This document shows, in pieces, positions 1 through 9,773 of a stretch of 64,000 bases of DNA. Within the stretch, counting starts at the first letter, position 1. Every line of letters begins with the position of its first letter. A program made the translations under genes and the position numbers. Below the pieces are notes generated by a model. That model had not been told where the DNA came from, ran no database searches, and saw nothing but the letters and a program-made list of their open reading frames with translations. Source of the DNA: Cerina sp048266425 (GTDB lineage: Bacteria; Bacteroidota; Bacteroidia; Flavobacteriales; Flavobacteriaceae); NCBI GenBank assembly GCA_048266425.1, contig JBLWZN010000012.1, positions 1-64,000 of the forward strand, in the 5' to 3' direction.

Positions 1-124
1 CCCGTTTTTCGAGCTGAAGACTCATTTTCGGGGTTTTATTATACCTAAATATACGGATTAATTACTTGATTTACAAGCGTTTATATTATTTCTGAATGTG
101 CCTAACCATGGATTATTTATTGGA
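1..124. other. No gene recognised at left edge
   Basis: AT-rich stretch downstream of the leftward DUF748 gene. I see no open frame, RNA gene or clear terminator in it. Confidence 0.5.
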
Positions 125-2341
125 CTATGGATTTTGGGGCCTAGTTTCAGAATCGTCCAATAAACCATAGTTGATTTTAAATTTTGATTTAGAACCTGTA
201 TTTTCCGGTTTTTGAGGGTCGGATTCCCGGATTGTTATTTGGGTTGAATCCTTGGCGGTTTTTAGGTACTGCGTGGTATTGTTTAGCAAATTTTGGTTGT
301 ACGCTTTTGCCAAGGAATCCAACGAAGTTTTATCGATGAGTTTTAAGGCGGTATCCTTAAGGTTCAAGGAATCTGAAACTATTATAGAATCGGACACGGC
401 TTTTGCCTTGACAAATTCTTCAAATTCTTTCCCATTTTTAAGGTAATTCTTCTGGGTTTGCCGTTCAAATTCTTTTCCCAATTGGTCCAGTGCGATAGCC
501 TCTTTTTGAAGTTCCCGATCGTAGTAATGTACCATTTCAATTTTAAGGCCTTCTTTCTTCGATTCTATCTCCAACAACTTGTCCAAAGTCTTAAATTGTG
601 CTTCCGAAGGAATGGTGTCCAAATAGGAAAAGGTTATTTCCTCAAATTGTTTGGGATCGCCATCGACCAGTCCGGCCAAAAAGTTGACGGGCTTTGACGC
701 TGTATTAAAGATTATATTCTTGAAAGTGGTCCAAATAATTTTCCCAACATTAATTTTCGGATTTTTTAAATCGCCCCTTACGGGAACATCCAGTGTTATG
801 TCCCCATTCTTGTCCTTTAATAAGAACAGGGCGAGCCTAAGTGGCAACTTGTATATTCCTTTTTTGGAGTCATCTATCGCCACATCCCTTATGACCAATT
901 TGTTTTCGCTAAGAATATCCCCATTGGTGATTTTGGAATTGGAATAATAAAACATCTCACCTTGTAAAATACTATTTCCCGTATAATATTTGGAATAGAT
1001 ATTAATATCGGACAACAAAAAGTTTTTAATTGCGATATCCAAATTTGCATACAGGGTGTTGGATGGATTAAAGCCCAACTCGGCCTTTAAAGTTCCTCTA
1101 TTGTTCAATAACATATCGGCATTAATATCCAACCATTTGGCATCGCTGGACACGTTGTTCGTGTTGATTTTTATTTGGCTTAAATGATAATTAAAGGGCT
1201 CCCCGGTTAAATTGTCCGTGTATTCCAGCACACCATCGGTTAGGTTAAGATGATTTATGACATAATGTAAGGTTAATGGATTGCTCGCTGTGGAATCTGA
1301 GGTCGTAATAACGGTGGTATCTGTTACCGTTTTGTTTGTAGGCCCATCGAGTTTAAAAATCTTATAGAAATTATTGGTTGTGGAATCCAGTTGAAAAAAG
1401 GTATAGGAGCTTCTAATGTCCAGCGAGTCCAGTTCATAGGAATTCTGGGCATAGTCCAATTTTTTTAGATTGATATTTATTTTTTTTGCCCCAAGAAATT
1501 TTTTGTTGTTGGTATCCGTCATTTCAAGATTATTAACATCCAAATGTCCGGATGCGATCGCGTTTTCGACCGCTTTGGTGTTGCCAACAATTTTTATTTG
1601 GGAATTGAGATTTCCACTTAGACTATTGATTTCGGCGTACTCCTTGGTATACTTATAAAAGGGCTCTAAATTTAGATTCCTTAAGTTTATTGTTGCATCA
1701 AATGCACCGTCATTGGGGTTAATATTTAATTTGGAGGCAAAATACCCCCCATTTTTAAAGTTGAATTGGATATCTGCATTGCTCTTATGATTTTGGTCCC
1801 AACCGATAAATGGAATAAAAAAGGAGAAATTATCAATATCGGTGACATCACCAATATTTTCATTGTGAAAAACGAAATTCGCATTTTTCAATTCCAGATT
1901 GGATAGGCTATATTTAAAGGTTTCCTCCGGGGCCTTGGTTGCGAGCGTGTCCTCCTGTGCAGCATGAAATGCGATAAGGTCGTCAAAATTGAAGACAGAA
2001 TCCTTCATTATGACATTTACAAACAATCCTTTTAGATAGAAGCGTTCAACGACTTTTTCGTTCCAAAGGAATTTATAGGGCTCCAAATTTACGATCAGGG
2101 TATCAAATGTCACAAAATTGGTCTTATCATCGGGTTCGAACATTTTAAAATCGGTCACTTGGACGTTCCCGGTAAAATAATTTAAATTTAGTTTGTTGAA
2201 CTGTATCTGTCTGCCAATTAGTTCTTTGCTGTTCTTGACGGTGTAATTCTTGATTCCGTAGGGCAGTAAAACCAGGATTAACACTACTAAAAGAAAGAGT
2301 GTTGAGCCTATTATGTAAAATGTTTTTTTGTGTAGGGCCAC
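125..2341 (-). CDS. DUF748 / AsmA-like envelope protein
   Basis: A 738-residue protein with one N-terminal membrane anchor (about residues 8-28) followed by a long, beta-rich periplasmic region with alternating strands and repeated Asn/Asp-Leu-x-Leu patterns. This fits the DUF748/AsmA-like group, whose better known members span the periplasm and support outer-membrane lipid or protein traffic. The stretch near residues 490-560 (VPVRGDLKNPKINVGKIIW) is the typical conserved end of the AsmA-like C-terminal domain; a charged helical tail rich in Lys, Asp and Ser follows. It is transcribed alone, with about 190 bp to the next leftward gene. The family call is good; the precise role is not known. 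Confidence 0.75.
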   Translation of the reverse strand: MALHKKTFYIIGSTLFLLVVLILVLLPYGIKNYTVKNSKELIGRQIQFNKLNLNYFTGNVQVTDFKMFEPDDKTNFVTFDTLIVNLEPYKFLWNEKVVERFYLKGLFVNVIMKDSVFNFDDLIAFHAAQEDTLATKAPEETFKYSLSNLELKNANFVFHNENIGDVTDIDNFSFFIPFIGWDQNHKSNADIQFNFKNGGYFASKLNINPNDGAFDATINLRNLNLEPFYKYTKEYAEINSLSGNLNSQIKIVGNTKAVENAIASGHLDVNNLEMTDTNNKKFLGAKKININLKKLDYAQNSYELDSLDIRSSYTFFQLDSTTNNFYKIFKLDGPTNKTVTDTTVITTSDSTASNPLTLHYVINHLNLTDGVLEYTDNLTGEPFNYHLSQIKINTNNVSSDAKWLDINADMLLNNRGTLKAELGFNPSNTLYANLDIAIKNFLLSDINIYSKYYTGNSILQGEMFYYSNSKITNGDILSENKLVIRDVAIDDSKKGIYKLPLRLALFLLKDKNGDITLDVPVRGDLKNPKINVGKIIWTTFKNIIFNTASKPVNFLAGLVDGDPKQFEEITFSYLDTIPSEAQFKTLDKLLEIESKKEGLKIEMVHYYDRELQKEAIALDQLGKEFERQTQKNYLKNGKEFEEFVKAKAVSDSIIVSDSLNLKDTALKLIDKTSLDSLAKAYNQNLLNNTTQYLKTAKDSTQITIRESDPQKPENTGSKSKFKINYGLLDDSETRPQNP

Positions 2342-2535
2342 TTTTTATCCTTTATGAGCCTATGTTGGGTTTTTAAATCCAATGTTCCATTACAACTCCA
2401 AGACCTATAAAATTGTTCAAATGGGTTTTTTGTATGGAGTTAATCTGAAAATACGATAGAATTATATCGGGCCGATAGTAAGTCATCATTTTTCGGCATA
2501 TTATTCCCCACATTGCCCTAATAATGGATTCTTAT

Positions 2536-3567
2536 TTATTCATCCTTGACCTCCACTACTTCATACATATCCTTGCCATCTATCTGAACGGGCTGGTAGT
2601 AGGTTTCTCCAAACTGTACATAGGTTTGGTCCCCTATTTTTACTTCTTCCCCTCCTTCGGGCAAATTGGGAACAATGGTACCAGCCGTCGGTGGCACTAC
2701 CTTGTATTTTTCTCCATCTTTTTCGTAATAGCTGCCACCGTAATAATAGTTGTTGGTGGTCTCATTGACCTTTACGGTTTGCGCTTCCTTGGGAAGCGCT
2801 GAAACTGTGGCACCTACAGGAGCTTCTACAACAGTATATCCACCATCGGATTGTATATAATAAACCCCTTGATCATAATAATATTTTTGGTTCTCTATAC
2901 TTACAACGATTGCAGTTGTGGCAATCGTAGCTATAAAGAAGCCCCAAGGATGCCAAACGGGCCCCCAGTAGAAAGGCCTATATGGGTGATAATAATAAGG
3001 ATGAAAACTATAATAGCCACGGCCTCCATAATAGTATGGAGGGCGTACGTAAGCCCTTGATGGGGCAACGACCCTGGTATTCCGGGTGTTGTGAATATTC
3101 GTGTGTCTGCTGTTGTCCACATTGATGTTTACATTATTGCGATTTTTGTCAACATCGACCCTGTTACCAACGTTATTGTTCTTGGTCTTGTTCCTTTTAT
3201 TTCCAGTAGCATTGTTTTTTACATCCGAGGTGGATGGCCGGTTTGAGGTGTGATGGGTCGTACCGCTGCGATCTATCTTAGGTGAGGGCTTTACCGCGGG
3301 TTTTGTACGGGAAGGGGCATTATGACTGCCACCGTTTATGGTATGATGCGATGCCCCGGACGGTCTGGAATAGTTGGATCTGCTCGGAGCGGAATGCGAT
3401 GGGGCAGGCCTACTCATTGCACTACCACCTCGATGGGCTCCACCACCACCACCTCGCATTCCCCCTCCACCGAACCGTTGGGCATGAATGGAAAGTGGAG
3501 CCAACAATAGAATAAGTCCTAGGAATATTCCGAGTCTTATTGTTTTGGATTTGTTGTGTGTTCTCAT
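2536..3567 (-). CDS. DUF6515-like secreted Gly/Tyr-rich protein
   Basis: I start the gene at the ATG at 3567 because MRTHNKSKT leads straight into a signal peptide ending near LSIHAQ; a longer frame reaches 3597. The mature protein begins with a Gly/Arg-rich stretch (RFGGGGMRGGGGG), then a Ser/Asn/His/Arg low-complexity segment with DKNRNNVNINVDN, then a Tyr/Pro/His-rich stretch and a hydrophobic helix (about residues 210-230 of the mature form). The C-terminus repeats a short module, YY-x-x-DG-x-Y-x-VV-x-x-P-x-G-x-x-V-x-x-LP, at least twice. This arrangement is characteristic of DUF6515 proteins of Bacteroidetes. Probably envelope-located; function unknown. Confidence 0.7.
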   Translation of the reverse strand: MRTHNKSKTIRLGIFLGLILLLAPLSIHAQRFGGGGMRGGGGGAHRGGSAMSRPAPSHSAPSRSNYSRPSGASHHTINGGSHNAPSRTKPAVKPSPKIDRSGTTHHTSNRPSTSDVKNNATGNKRNKTKNNNVGNRVDVDKNRNNVNINVDNSRHTNIHNTRNTRVVAPSRAYVRPPYYYGGRGYYSFHPYYYHPYRPFYWGPVWHPWGFFIATIATTAIVVSIENQKYYYDQGVYYIQSDGGYTVVEAPVGATVSALPKEAQTVKVNETTNNYYYGGSYYEKDGEKYKVVPPTAGTIVPNLPEGGEEVKIGDQTYVQFGETYYQPVQIDGKDMYEVVEVKDE

Positions 3568-3603
3568 TTGTAATATTTTCAAGTTAGTATAAAACATCTT
3601 AAG

Positions 3604-4326
3604 TTAGGATTGGGGCAAAATAGCTACCTCCCTTGACCCCGGGGGTGGCAAAAAATCAAATACGGATGAGGGAATCACCGGATTTAGGATCCAATCCTTA
3701 AATGTACCCTCAAATTGTTGATTGTCTTTATTCTTATAGGTAATCAAAAACTTTTTGGGCAAGGTGTTGGCTCCGTCACCGATCCAGAACTGTATATTTA
3801 AATCCTTATTGGTAGCCATGATATAAAAACATTCCTGTTCCTCGATTTTCCGCTTCCCTAAAAAAACGATGTTGTCGAATTGGGCGACAAGATCATCGGT
3901 AAAATTGGGATTAAGGAAATCGGCGGCAGGGAAATCCAAGCCGTAGTCATGATGTATGGTATCTATCATGGCAATAATATTGTCAGGAGCTTCGACCACC
4001 GTATAATTGTTCTCGTTGTAGTTGTAACGGGCAATAAATTTACCATTGTACCAATACCCTTTGTGGCCATCGTCTCCCTGTGTCTGCACTATCATTTTAT
4101 CGGGGCCTACCAATTGCACCTTGTCGGTCGCAAAGTGTTTTTCAGGGCCATAGGCATTTACCAAAACATCCTCAGAGCGTTGTAGGGTATAGCTGCAAGA
4201 TTGAAGTTCCCCAATAACGGAGGCCATCCGGTCAAACAAATACAACGCTGTTGAATCTTTTTGCATGGTTTGGGCCTGCATAAAAGCAGGGGCCATCGCG
4301 GTTAATAAGAGTAGTAATTTTTTCAT
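3604..4326 (-). CDS. DUF2092-like exported protein
   Basis: The start is set at the ATG at 4326 (MKKLLLLLTAMAPAFMQAQ), which gives a standard Sec signal peptide; the open frame extends further to 4434 without a signal sequence. The 240-residue product matches DUF2092 in layout: DRMASVIGELQSCSYTLQRSEDV near the N-terminus, then a strand-rich body with WYNGKFIARYNYNENNYTV, and a late WIGDGANTLPKKFLITYKNK segment. The fold resembles the LolA/LolB-type half barrel that handles lipoproteins, but no substrate can be read from the sequence. It lies 36 bp upstream of the DUF6515-like gene on the same strand, so the two are probably co-transcribed. Confidence 0.7.
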   Translation of the reverse strand: MKKLLLLLTAMAPAFMQAQTMQKDSTALYLFDRMASVIGELQSCSYTLQRSEDVLVNAYGPEKHFATDKVQLVGPDKMIVQTQGDDGHKGYWYNGKFIARYNYNENNYTVVEAPDNIIAMIDTIHHDYGLDFPAADFLNPNFTDDLVAQFDNIVFLGKRKIEEQECFYIMATNKDLNIQFWIGDGANTLPKKFLITYKNKDNQQFEGTFKDWILNPVIPSSVFDFLPPPGSREVAILPQS

Positions 4327-4630
4327 ATGGAATGTTTTACGGAATTTTAATTGTGTTTTGGTCAAATTGTATGTACAATACCCAAATACATTGGGCAACG
4401 TGTTATTTTTATCGGTATCAAAAGAGCTTTGCAAACGGTTATGGTAAAGGGCTTTAGTTTATTTACAATAATTTCTTAGCTTTAAAGATATAAAATTTAC
4501 TTAATTAATTTACTTCAAATCGGCATGGTGGCAAGTTCCGCCGAAGCATCCTCAAAACAACCCTCAGTGTCAAGGTGTAATGCGGTTTTTTATTGGCAGT
4601 GGAATAATTCCCAATCAATACAAAATGCCA

Positions 4631-5221
4631 TCAAACGGTTATCGCTTTGGAAATCAAAGCACGCGTCTTTGTGGCAAGCGGTAACTTCAAGGCAGCGCTA
4701 TGCCCTTTTTCTGACATTTTTCGCCAAGTTTTTTGAAGGATATCGACCAGTTTATCCTCTGGATGTTCCGCCTGAAAAGACTCGAAATAATATTCCAGAA
4801 AAACCAAGCAGATTACGTCTTCCAAAGTTTGGGTATCCTCATCTTTCTTTAACTGCTTCTTTTTCAGTAAAAAGACAACTTTATCGATTAATGCTTGGGA
4901 ATAGCCTACCGTTTTTAAAATTTCGGTCGCTTTTTGAGCGTGGAAAATTTTGAGGTCTTGTCGCCATTTTAAATAACCCTCTCGATTCATATCGTAAGAA
5001 TCCCTGGGGATTTCCCACCTTTGAATATGTTGGCAACGAGCTGTTAATTTTAATGCCTCCGAAGCGTTAGGGGCAAAGTCGTTCAATTTTCCCGTCATCC
5101 GCATGGCATACAGCACTTCTTTTGGATAGGTTATACCCATATATTCCTCGATGTTCGGGTCTTTTCCGTTCGCTTGGTCAAAAAGTTGGAAAGCTTGCTG
5201 CAGTTTGTCGGGGGTAACCAT
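4631..5221 (-). CDS. DUF4202 domain protein
   Basis: A 196-residue soluble protein with no signal peptide. It carries the conserved DUF4202 features: FDQANGKDPN near residue 15, YAMRMTGKLNDFAP in the first third, the LTARCQHIQRWEIPR segment (His/Arg cluster, about residues 60-75), and EDVICLVFLEYYFESF later. The Arg-Cys-Gln-His-Ile-Gln-Arg core looks like a metal or nucleotide site of an HD-like helical fold, but that is inference. It stands alone between the DUF2092 gene and a long spacer before the divergent phosphatase. The biochemical role of DUF4202 is not established. Confidence 0.8.
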   Translation of the reverse strand: MVTPDKLQQAFQLFDQANGKDPNIEEYMGITYPKEVLYAMRMTGKLNDFAPNASEALKLTARCQHIQRWEIPRDSYDMNREGYLKWRQDLKIFHAQKATEILKTVGYSQALIDKVVFLLKKKQLKKDEDTQTLEDVICLVFLEYYFESFQAEHPEDKLVDILQKTWRKMSEKGHSAALKLPLATKTRALISKAITV

Positions 5222-5761
5222 GGATAATAATTTGATTTCTTGACTAAAATAAAGAATTGGAATGGAAGTAGCGGGCAGAAAAAGGATGTGTTAATAACAT
5301 TTATGCAAATTTGGGCACTGTATTTACCTATTTTATTTCGATGGGGTTAATCTGGAAGCACCGCAGATAAAAAACCATCTTGCAGCTAATGGAATAAGTG
5401 TACTGGGCATTTCAATGGCCGTAAAGACGCCTGATATAGGCCAACACTTGAAATGAAAATCAAGACCCCCGTTGGATTTATCCCAATATCCCAGTTGCAC
5501 AACTACAGTTAGGTCATTTGAATTATCCGCGCCTTTGGTGGGGGTACCACATTTTAGCTATATGTTTTGGAATTTGTCAAAAACATATAGGTTTTGAATA
5601 AGATACTATATGATTTAAATTTAAAAAGAAGATAATTTTGATGAAATTCTTTTCCGAATTGCCGAAACCACGAACTCATTGCAACGAGCTCAGTTAACTA
5701 AACCTTTTGATCACGCGGCAAATTGGGAATATTCACTTTTAATTCTTTCAAAAAATAAATC
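5222..5761. other. 540-bp intergenic spacer, no gene
   Basis: Spacer between the divergent DUF4202 and alkaline phosphatase genes. It must hold both promoters, but I could not place either with confidence. A stop-free stretch near 5298-5453 lacks a credible start and may be chance or a remnant. Confidence 0.5.
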
Positions 5762-7357
5762 ATGAAAAAAATAGTACTTATTATCTTTATTGTGGCATTC
5801 CACTTATCCTCCCATGGGTGCCTAGCACAAACCAATTCCGCAAAAAAGCCAAAAATAGTTGTTGGCCTTATGGTAGATCAGATGCGATGGGATTATTTAT
5901 ACAAGTACCAAGATAGATATGGCGAGGGCGGATTTAAGAGACTCCTGAATCAGGGGTTCAGCTGTGAAAACACTATGATCCGGCATGCGCCAACGGTTAC
6001 GGCCTGTGGCCATTCATCCGTTTACACCGGCTCGGTTCCTGCCATTAATGGAATAGTGGAGAACTCTTGGTACGATCGATCTTGGGGGAGGGAAATTTCC
6101 AACGTAGAGGATTCCACGGTAACAGGGGTAGGGGGGAACGCTAAGGAAAATAAATCTCCCCGAAATCTTCTTACCACTACCATTGGGGACGAATTGCGGA
6201 TTGCGACCAATTACCAAAGCAAAGTGGTGGGGATATCCATAAAGGATAGGGGTGCCATCCTTCCTGGCGGACATACGGCTAACGCAGCTTTTTGGGAGGG
6301 CTCCGGAAAATTTACCACGAGCACGTATTATATGGATGCTTTGCCGGATTGGGTAAAAAAGTTTAACGAAAAGGACTGGAATAAGATCCTGATGCCGAAA
6401 GGCTGGCAAACCCTGTATCCGATTGATACCTACAAACTAAGCGAAAAGGACGATAAAGACTATGAAACGGTTTATGACGGTGAAAAGAAGCCCGTATTTC
6501 CCCATAATGCTTCCCTGACAAGAACCCCGTTTGGAAACACTTGGACCTTGGAATTTGCGAAAGCAGCCATAGAGGGCTACAAGTTGGGCCAAGGTAAATT
6601 TACCGATCTTCTTGCCATCAGCCTTTCCAGTCCCGATAAAATAGGTCACGCATATGGACCAAATTCAATTGAGGTGGAAGATAACTACCTTAGACTGGAT
6701 AAGGATTTGGCAGATCTTTTTAACTATCTGGATAAACATTATGGCAAGGATGGGTATCTTTTTTTCATAACCGCGGACCATGGTGCCGATCACTCTCCAG
6801 GGTACCTGGAAGAACACAGGATTCCTACCGGTGTTTTGACCGATGATATTTTTAAATCCGTAGGCCAGGCCCTGAAGAAAAAATTTGGTTCCTCGGATAT
6901 AATTCTGGCCAGGACAGGTTATCAATTATACTTGGATTATGATTTACTATCTAAACTTGGAATCGATAAAATTACGGCGGCCAATTTTATTATAGAGCAG
7001 TTAAAGCAGGTTCCTGGTATTGAAACGGCATTTTTAAATGAAGCTCTTGCTTCTGCTACCTATCCGGAGCCAGCAAAATCTATGTTGATCAACGGATTCA
7101 ATCCAAAGAGAAGTGGCGACATTGTTATCGTTAAATCTGCCGGATGGAAGGATGGATCGCGTATTGGGGCCACCCATGGGGATTGGAACCCATATGATGC
7201 ACATATTCCCTTGGTATGGATGGGAACAGGGATACGGCACGGTAAAACCCATAGGACGGTAGGGATGACCGATATTGCCCCGACCCTTGCGGCTATATTG
7301 AATATTCAACAGCCCAGCGGTAGTATCGGCCAAGTGATCACCGAGATTACCGACTGA
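5762..7357 (+). CDS. PafA-type alkaline phosphatase family protein
   Basis: A 531-residue periplasmic phosphomonoesterase of the alkaline phosphatase superfamily, with signal peptide ending near CLAQ. The layout matches the phosphate-irrepressible PafA enzymes of Flavobacteria: metal ligand Asp39 (VDQMRWD), a Thr nucleophile at residue 80 (PTVTACGHSS), an Asn in ENSWYDR, the Lys/Arg pair in SIKDRGA, then SSPDKIGHAYGP, TADHGADHSPG and ATHGDWNPYD supplying the other Zn2+ ligands. PafA enzymes release phosphate from organic monoesters even when phosphate is abundant. The gene is monocistronic, followed directly by a strong terminator. Confidence 0.9.
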   Translation: MKKIVLIIFIVAFHLSSHGCLAQTNSAKKPKIVVGLMVDQMRWDYLYKYQDRYGEGGFKRLLNQGFSCENTMIRHAPTVTACGHSSVYTGSVPAINGIVENSWYDRSWGREISNVEDSTVTGVGGNAKENKSPRNLLTTTIGDELRIATNYQSKVVGISIKDRGAILPGGHTANAAFWEGSGKFTTSTYYMDALPDWVKKFNEKDWNKILMPKGWQTLYPIDTYKLSEKDDKDYETVYDGEKKPVFPHNASLTRTPFGNTWTLEFAKAAIEGYKLGQGKFTDLLAISLSSPDKIGHAYGPNSIEVEDNYLRLDKDLADLFNYLDKHYGKDGYLFFITADHGADHSPGYLEEHRIPTGVLTDDIFKSVGQALKKKFGSSDIILARTGYQLYLDYDLLSKLGIDKITAANFIIEQLKQVPGIETAFLNEALASATYPEPAKSMLINGFNPKRSGDIVIVKSAGWKDGSRIGATHGDWNPYDAHIPLVWMGTGIRHGKTHRTVGMTDIAPTLAAILNIQQPSGSIGQVITEITD

Positions 7358-7360
7358 ATT

Positions 7361-7411
7361 GACAAACAAAACAAAAAAAGCTGGGTCTTATCCCAGCTTT
7401 TTTTGTTTGTC
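7361..7411. terminator. Bidirectional Rho-independent terminator
   Basis: Perfect inverted repeat AAGCTGGG-TCTTA-TCCCAGCTT flanked by an A-run on the left and a T-run on the right. The symmetry lengthens the stem by further A/T pairs. It lies 4 bp after the phosphatase stop and could also stop the leftward barrel gene. Confidence 0.9.
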
Positions 7412-7513
7412 CATTTTTTAAACGATGAAATACGGCACAACCATAGGTACTAACATAGGATCATGGCTTGAGCGATTAGGTTGGGAGGTTGGAATTTTGT
7501 TGGTTATCATCAA

Positions 7514-8224
7514 CTACAAATCTTCCTTCTTAGCATCATTTTTTTTAGCCGCTCCAATCGGTATATTGGCCTTTAGGAACAAGGAATTGTTTTTGGTGCC
7601 AGACTTACCTTTGTAGACATCTATAAAACCATAGTAATATTTAATTCCGATAGTCATGCCTTTGCCTTTGAGCAGTTGGTAGCCCATTCCCCCGACTATC
7701 CCTGTATCAAACCAGTTGATCATGTCCTTATTATACTGGCGTATACGGGCATCCTTGCCGTCTATATCCGAATTGTACTCAACCCAAGCTTTGTGCATCC
7801 ATCCAAATTGAGGGCCAGCTTCAATGTAGAAATGGTTTTTTAGCTTATACTTCGCAAGTGCGGGTACAAGAAAATAATTGAGCACTTGACTATAATCACC
7901 AGCTTCAGGATACAAATCGACTTGAAGAAAATCAAGATCGCCTTCCGATAATTTATCCATTCCCAATTTGGATTTGACCAAAACCCCGGTGTACAAAAAC
8001 CATTGATCCTTCATCTTGATGTCAAAATAAAGGCCAATGTTAAAACTGCCCAAACTGTTGTGGGATTCCATACCTCCTAAATGGGAAAAATTAAAACCGC
8101 CCTCCAAACCAAATTCTACCCCTGGAGAATTTAGCTTATCCCCAAAAATTAAGGATATTAGGACCTGTGAACTGGCATGATAGCCGAAAAACATAAAAAC
8201 AAGTACTACAAAATATTTTTTCAT
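7514..8224 (-). CDS. Outer-membrane beta-barrel (PorT-like) protein
   Basis: A 236-residue protein with signal peptide (cleavage near ASSQ). It begins GVEFGLEGGFNFSHLGG and runs through alternating hydrophobic strands such as GSFNIGLYFDIKM and YFLVPALAKYKLKNHFYIEAGPQFG, the signature of the small OMP_b-brl_2/PorT-like barrels of Bacteroidetes. The end GIKYYYGFIDVYKG then SLFLKANIPI is a closing strand, followed by a charged tail. PorT itself serves type IX secretion, but this family is broad and no such role is implied. Transcribed alone, with about 120 bp to the next leftward gene. Confidence 0.75.
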   Translation of the reverse strand: MKKYFVVLVFMFFGYHASSQVLISLIFGDKLNSPGVEFGLEGGFNFSHLGGMESHNSLGSFNIGLYFDIKMKDQWFLYTGVLVKSKLGMDKLSEGDLDFLQVDLYPEAGDYSQVLNYFLVPALAKYKLKNHFYIEAGPQFGWMHKAWVEYNSDIDGKDARIRQYNKDMINWFDTGIVGGMGYQLLKGKGMTIGIKYYYGFIDVYKGKSGTKNNSLFLKANIPIGAAKKNDAKKEDL

Positions 8225-8346
8225 CTAAGTTATTTGTTGGTTTAAACTACTTTACGGATTGGACCTTGTCATCTGATCAACCCGAAAATGCGTTATTATA
8301 ATTATCCATTAATGCTTGCTCAAAATATTTATTCCCATAGTGCTAT

Positions 8347-9621
8347 CTAGAAAGTTTCGGAAGCAGCTAGGTAGAACCCAAATGATTTTTCGCCAAACCC
8401 AAAGTCCATTGCAAGATTGGTACGGGATTTCTTATCTACCATAAGTCGGGCCCCGAAACCATAACCGGGCTTTATAGATTCAAATAGGCCCAGGGATTGT
8501 GTTGGATTATTTGTGGACGTAGCATTCACAAATAAAACACCACCCCACAACCCTCCACACGGGGAAATCGGGAAACGATATTCTGCTTCGGTATACACCA
8601 TTTGGTTTCCACGAAAACGGCCCTGAGAATATCCCCGTCCACTTCTGCTCCTCTGATCGTAGGCGGTAGCAGGTAAAATTAAATAGGGCAATTCACCTTC
8701 AGGTGTAAAATTTCCCATTGCCCAAAGCGCCATAAGATGCCTTGGATTTGCTTTGGACAAAGGATAAAAGCTCCTCCACTCAAATTCATAGAAATTGGCG
8801 GATTTGTCGCTCCCCAGGAATTCCATGGAACCATTCCAACTGAGCATTGCATAGTGGCCTTTATACGGATTGATCATATTGTCTCGGGTGTCCGATACAA
8901 GATTTACGCCTATTGCGGAAGAGGTATATTTATTCGTATCGAAACCATAATACTTACTATAAGCGTAGTGGCTGGTTATCAGGGAGTCGCCAGGAGTCAA
9001 GCGTAATTTTTCATCTTTGATATGACTGAAACCATCAAGATAATACCCGACACCTATATAAAAGGATTTTTTTATTCTAAAGGAAACCGACTGATGGAAG
9101 CGCAAGAAATTAAACTTTAAAGGTTGTGCCAAAGAGTCGATCGTTGTTTCCTGACCGGCCAAACCGATCTGATAGTCCAAAATCCCTCCCTCGGGTGCAT
9201 TGGTGCCCAAGCCGTAGGTTGATTGGGAATAAATTAGATAGCGCCAATCACCGGTTAAAAAAATGTTGTTGTTTTTGGTGTAGATGTTATTTTTTAACAG
9301 AAAAAGCTGTTGGTTCTTTGTAGTAAACTGAACGCTCCCGGAAATCATGGAATAACGGGTATCGGCTCCGGACCGTTTAAATGCATACTGTCCACCAACC
9401 CCTAGCATAAACCCAGTGGCAGGATTCGACCCAATAATGGGCAACAACAGAATTCCCCCAGGTGAATCTATGGTATCCTTGGGCGGTTTGTTCCTCATTT
9501 TTCGTATAACATCGCCCAAATCCCTTTGGACACAGGTAGAATTGACCGTATCTGAGTTTACCTCCTGGGCGAAGGAAAAAAAAGGGAAAAGGATAATCAA
9601 TATAAGATAGTTTGCCCTCAT
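8347..9621 (-). CDS. BamA/TamA-type surface antigen barrel protein
   Basis: A 424-residue outer-membrane protein with an N-terminal signal peptide (FFSFAQ). After a short linker it has LLLPIIGSNPATGFMLGVGGQYAFK, the usual opening of the bacterial surface antigen (D15/BamA) barrel, and later GVNLVSDTRDNMINPYKGHYAML and a C-terminal FGFGEKSFGFYLAASETF that ends in an aromatic residue. It lacks POTRA domains, so it is a short relative of BamA rather than BamA itself. Related short barrels occur widely in Flavobacteria, sometimes beside phosphatases. Its cargo is unknown. It stands alone on the minus strand. Confidence 0.75.
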   Translation of the reverse strand: MRANYLILIILFPFFSFAQEVNSDTVNSTCVQRDLGDVIRKMRNKPPKDTIDSPGGILLLPIIGSNPATGFMLGVGGQYAFKRSGADTRYSMISGSVQFTTKNQQLFLLKNNIYTKNNNIFLTGDWRYLIYSQSTYGLGTNAPEGGILDYQIGLAGQETTIDSLAQPLKFNFLRFHQSVSFRIKKSFYIGVGYYLDGFSHIKDEKLRLTPGDSLITSHYAYSKYYGFDTNKYTSSAIGVNLVSDTRDNMINPYKGHYAMLSWNGSMEFLGSDKSANFYEFEWRSFYPLSKANPRHLMALWAMGNFTPEGELPYLILPATAYDQRSRSGRGYSQGRFRGNQMVYTEAEYRFPISPCGGLWGGVLFVNATSTNNPTQSLGLFESIKPGYGFGARLMVDKKSRTNLAMDFGFGEKSFGFYLAASETF

Positions 9622-9773
9622 GGTTGGGTATCGGGGTTTGCTTTGATGTTTCTACGTGAGGTGGCAATAAAATGGGCCCAGAAAATCGTGATGGGAAAAA
9701 ATAATCTACACTTGTTGATTTAAAAAACCCATTTTCATTTCTATCCTTTATAAATCCTGAGCATAAACATCGG

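Noticed and set aside
4525..4953. 142-codon rightward frame opposite the DUF4202 gene
   Set aside because: It overlaps a conserved family gene and has no homology-like features.
5298..5453. Stop-free stretch in the spacer before the phosphatase gene
   Set aside because: It lacks a convincing start and no family is recognisable, so it is not listed as a gene or pseudogene.
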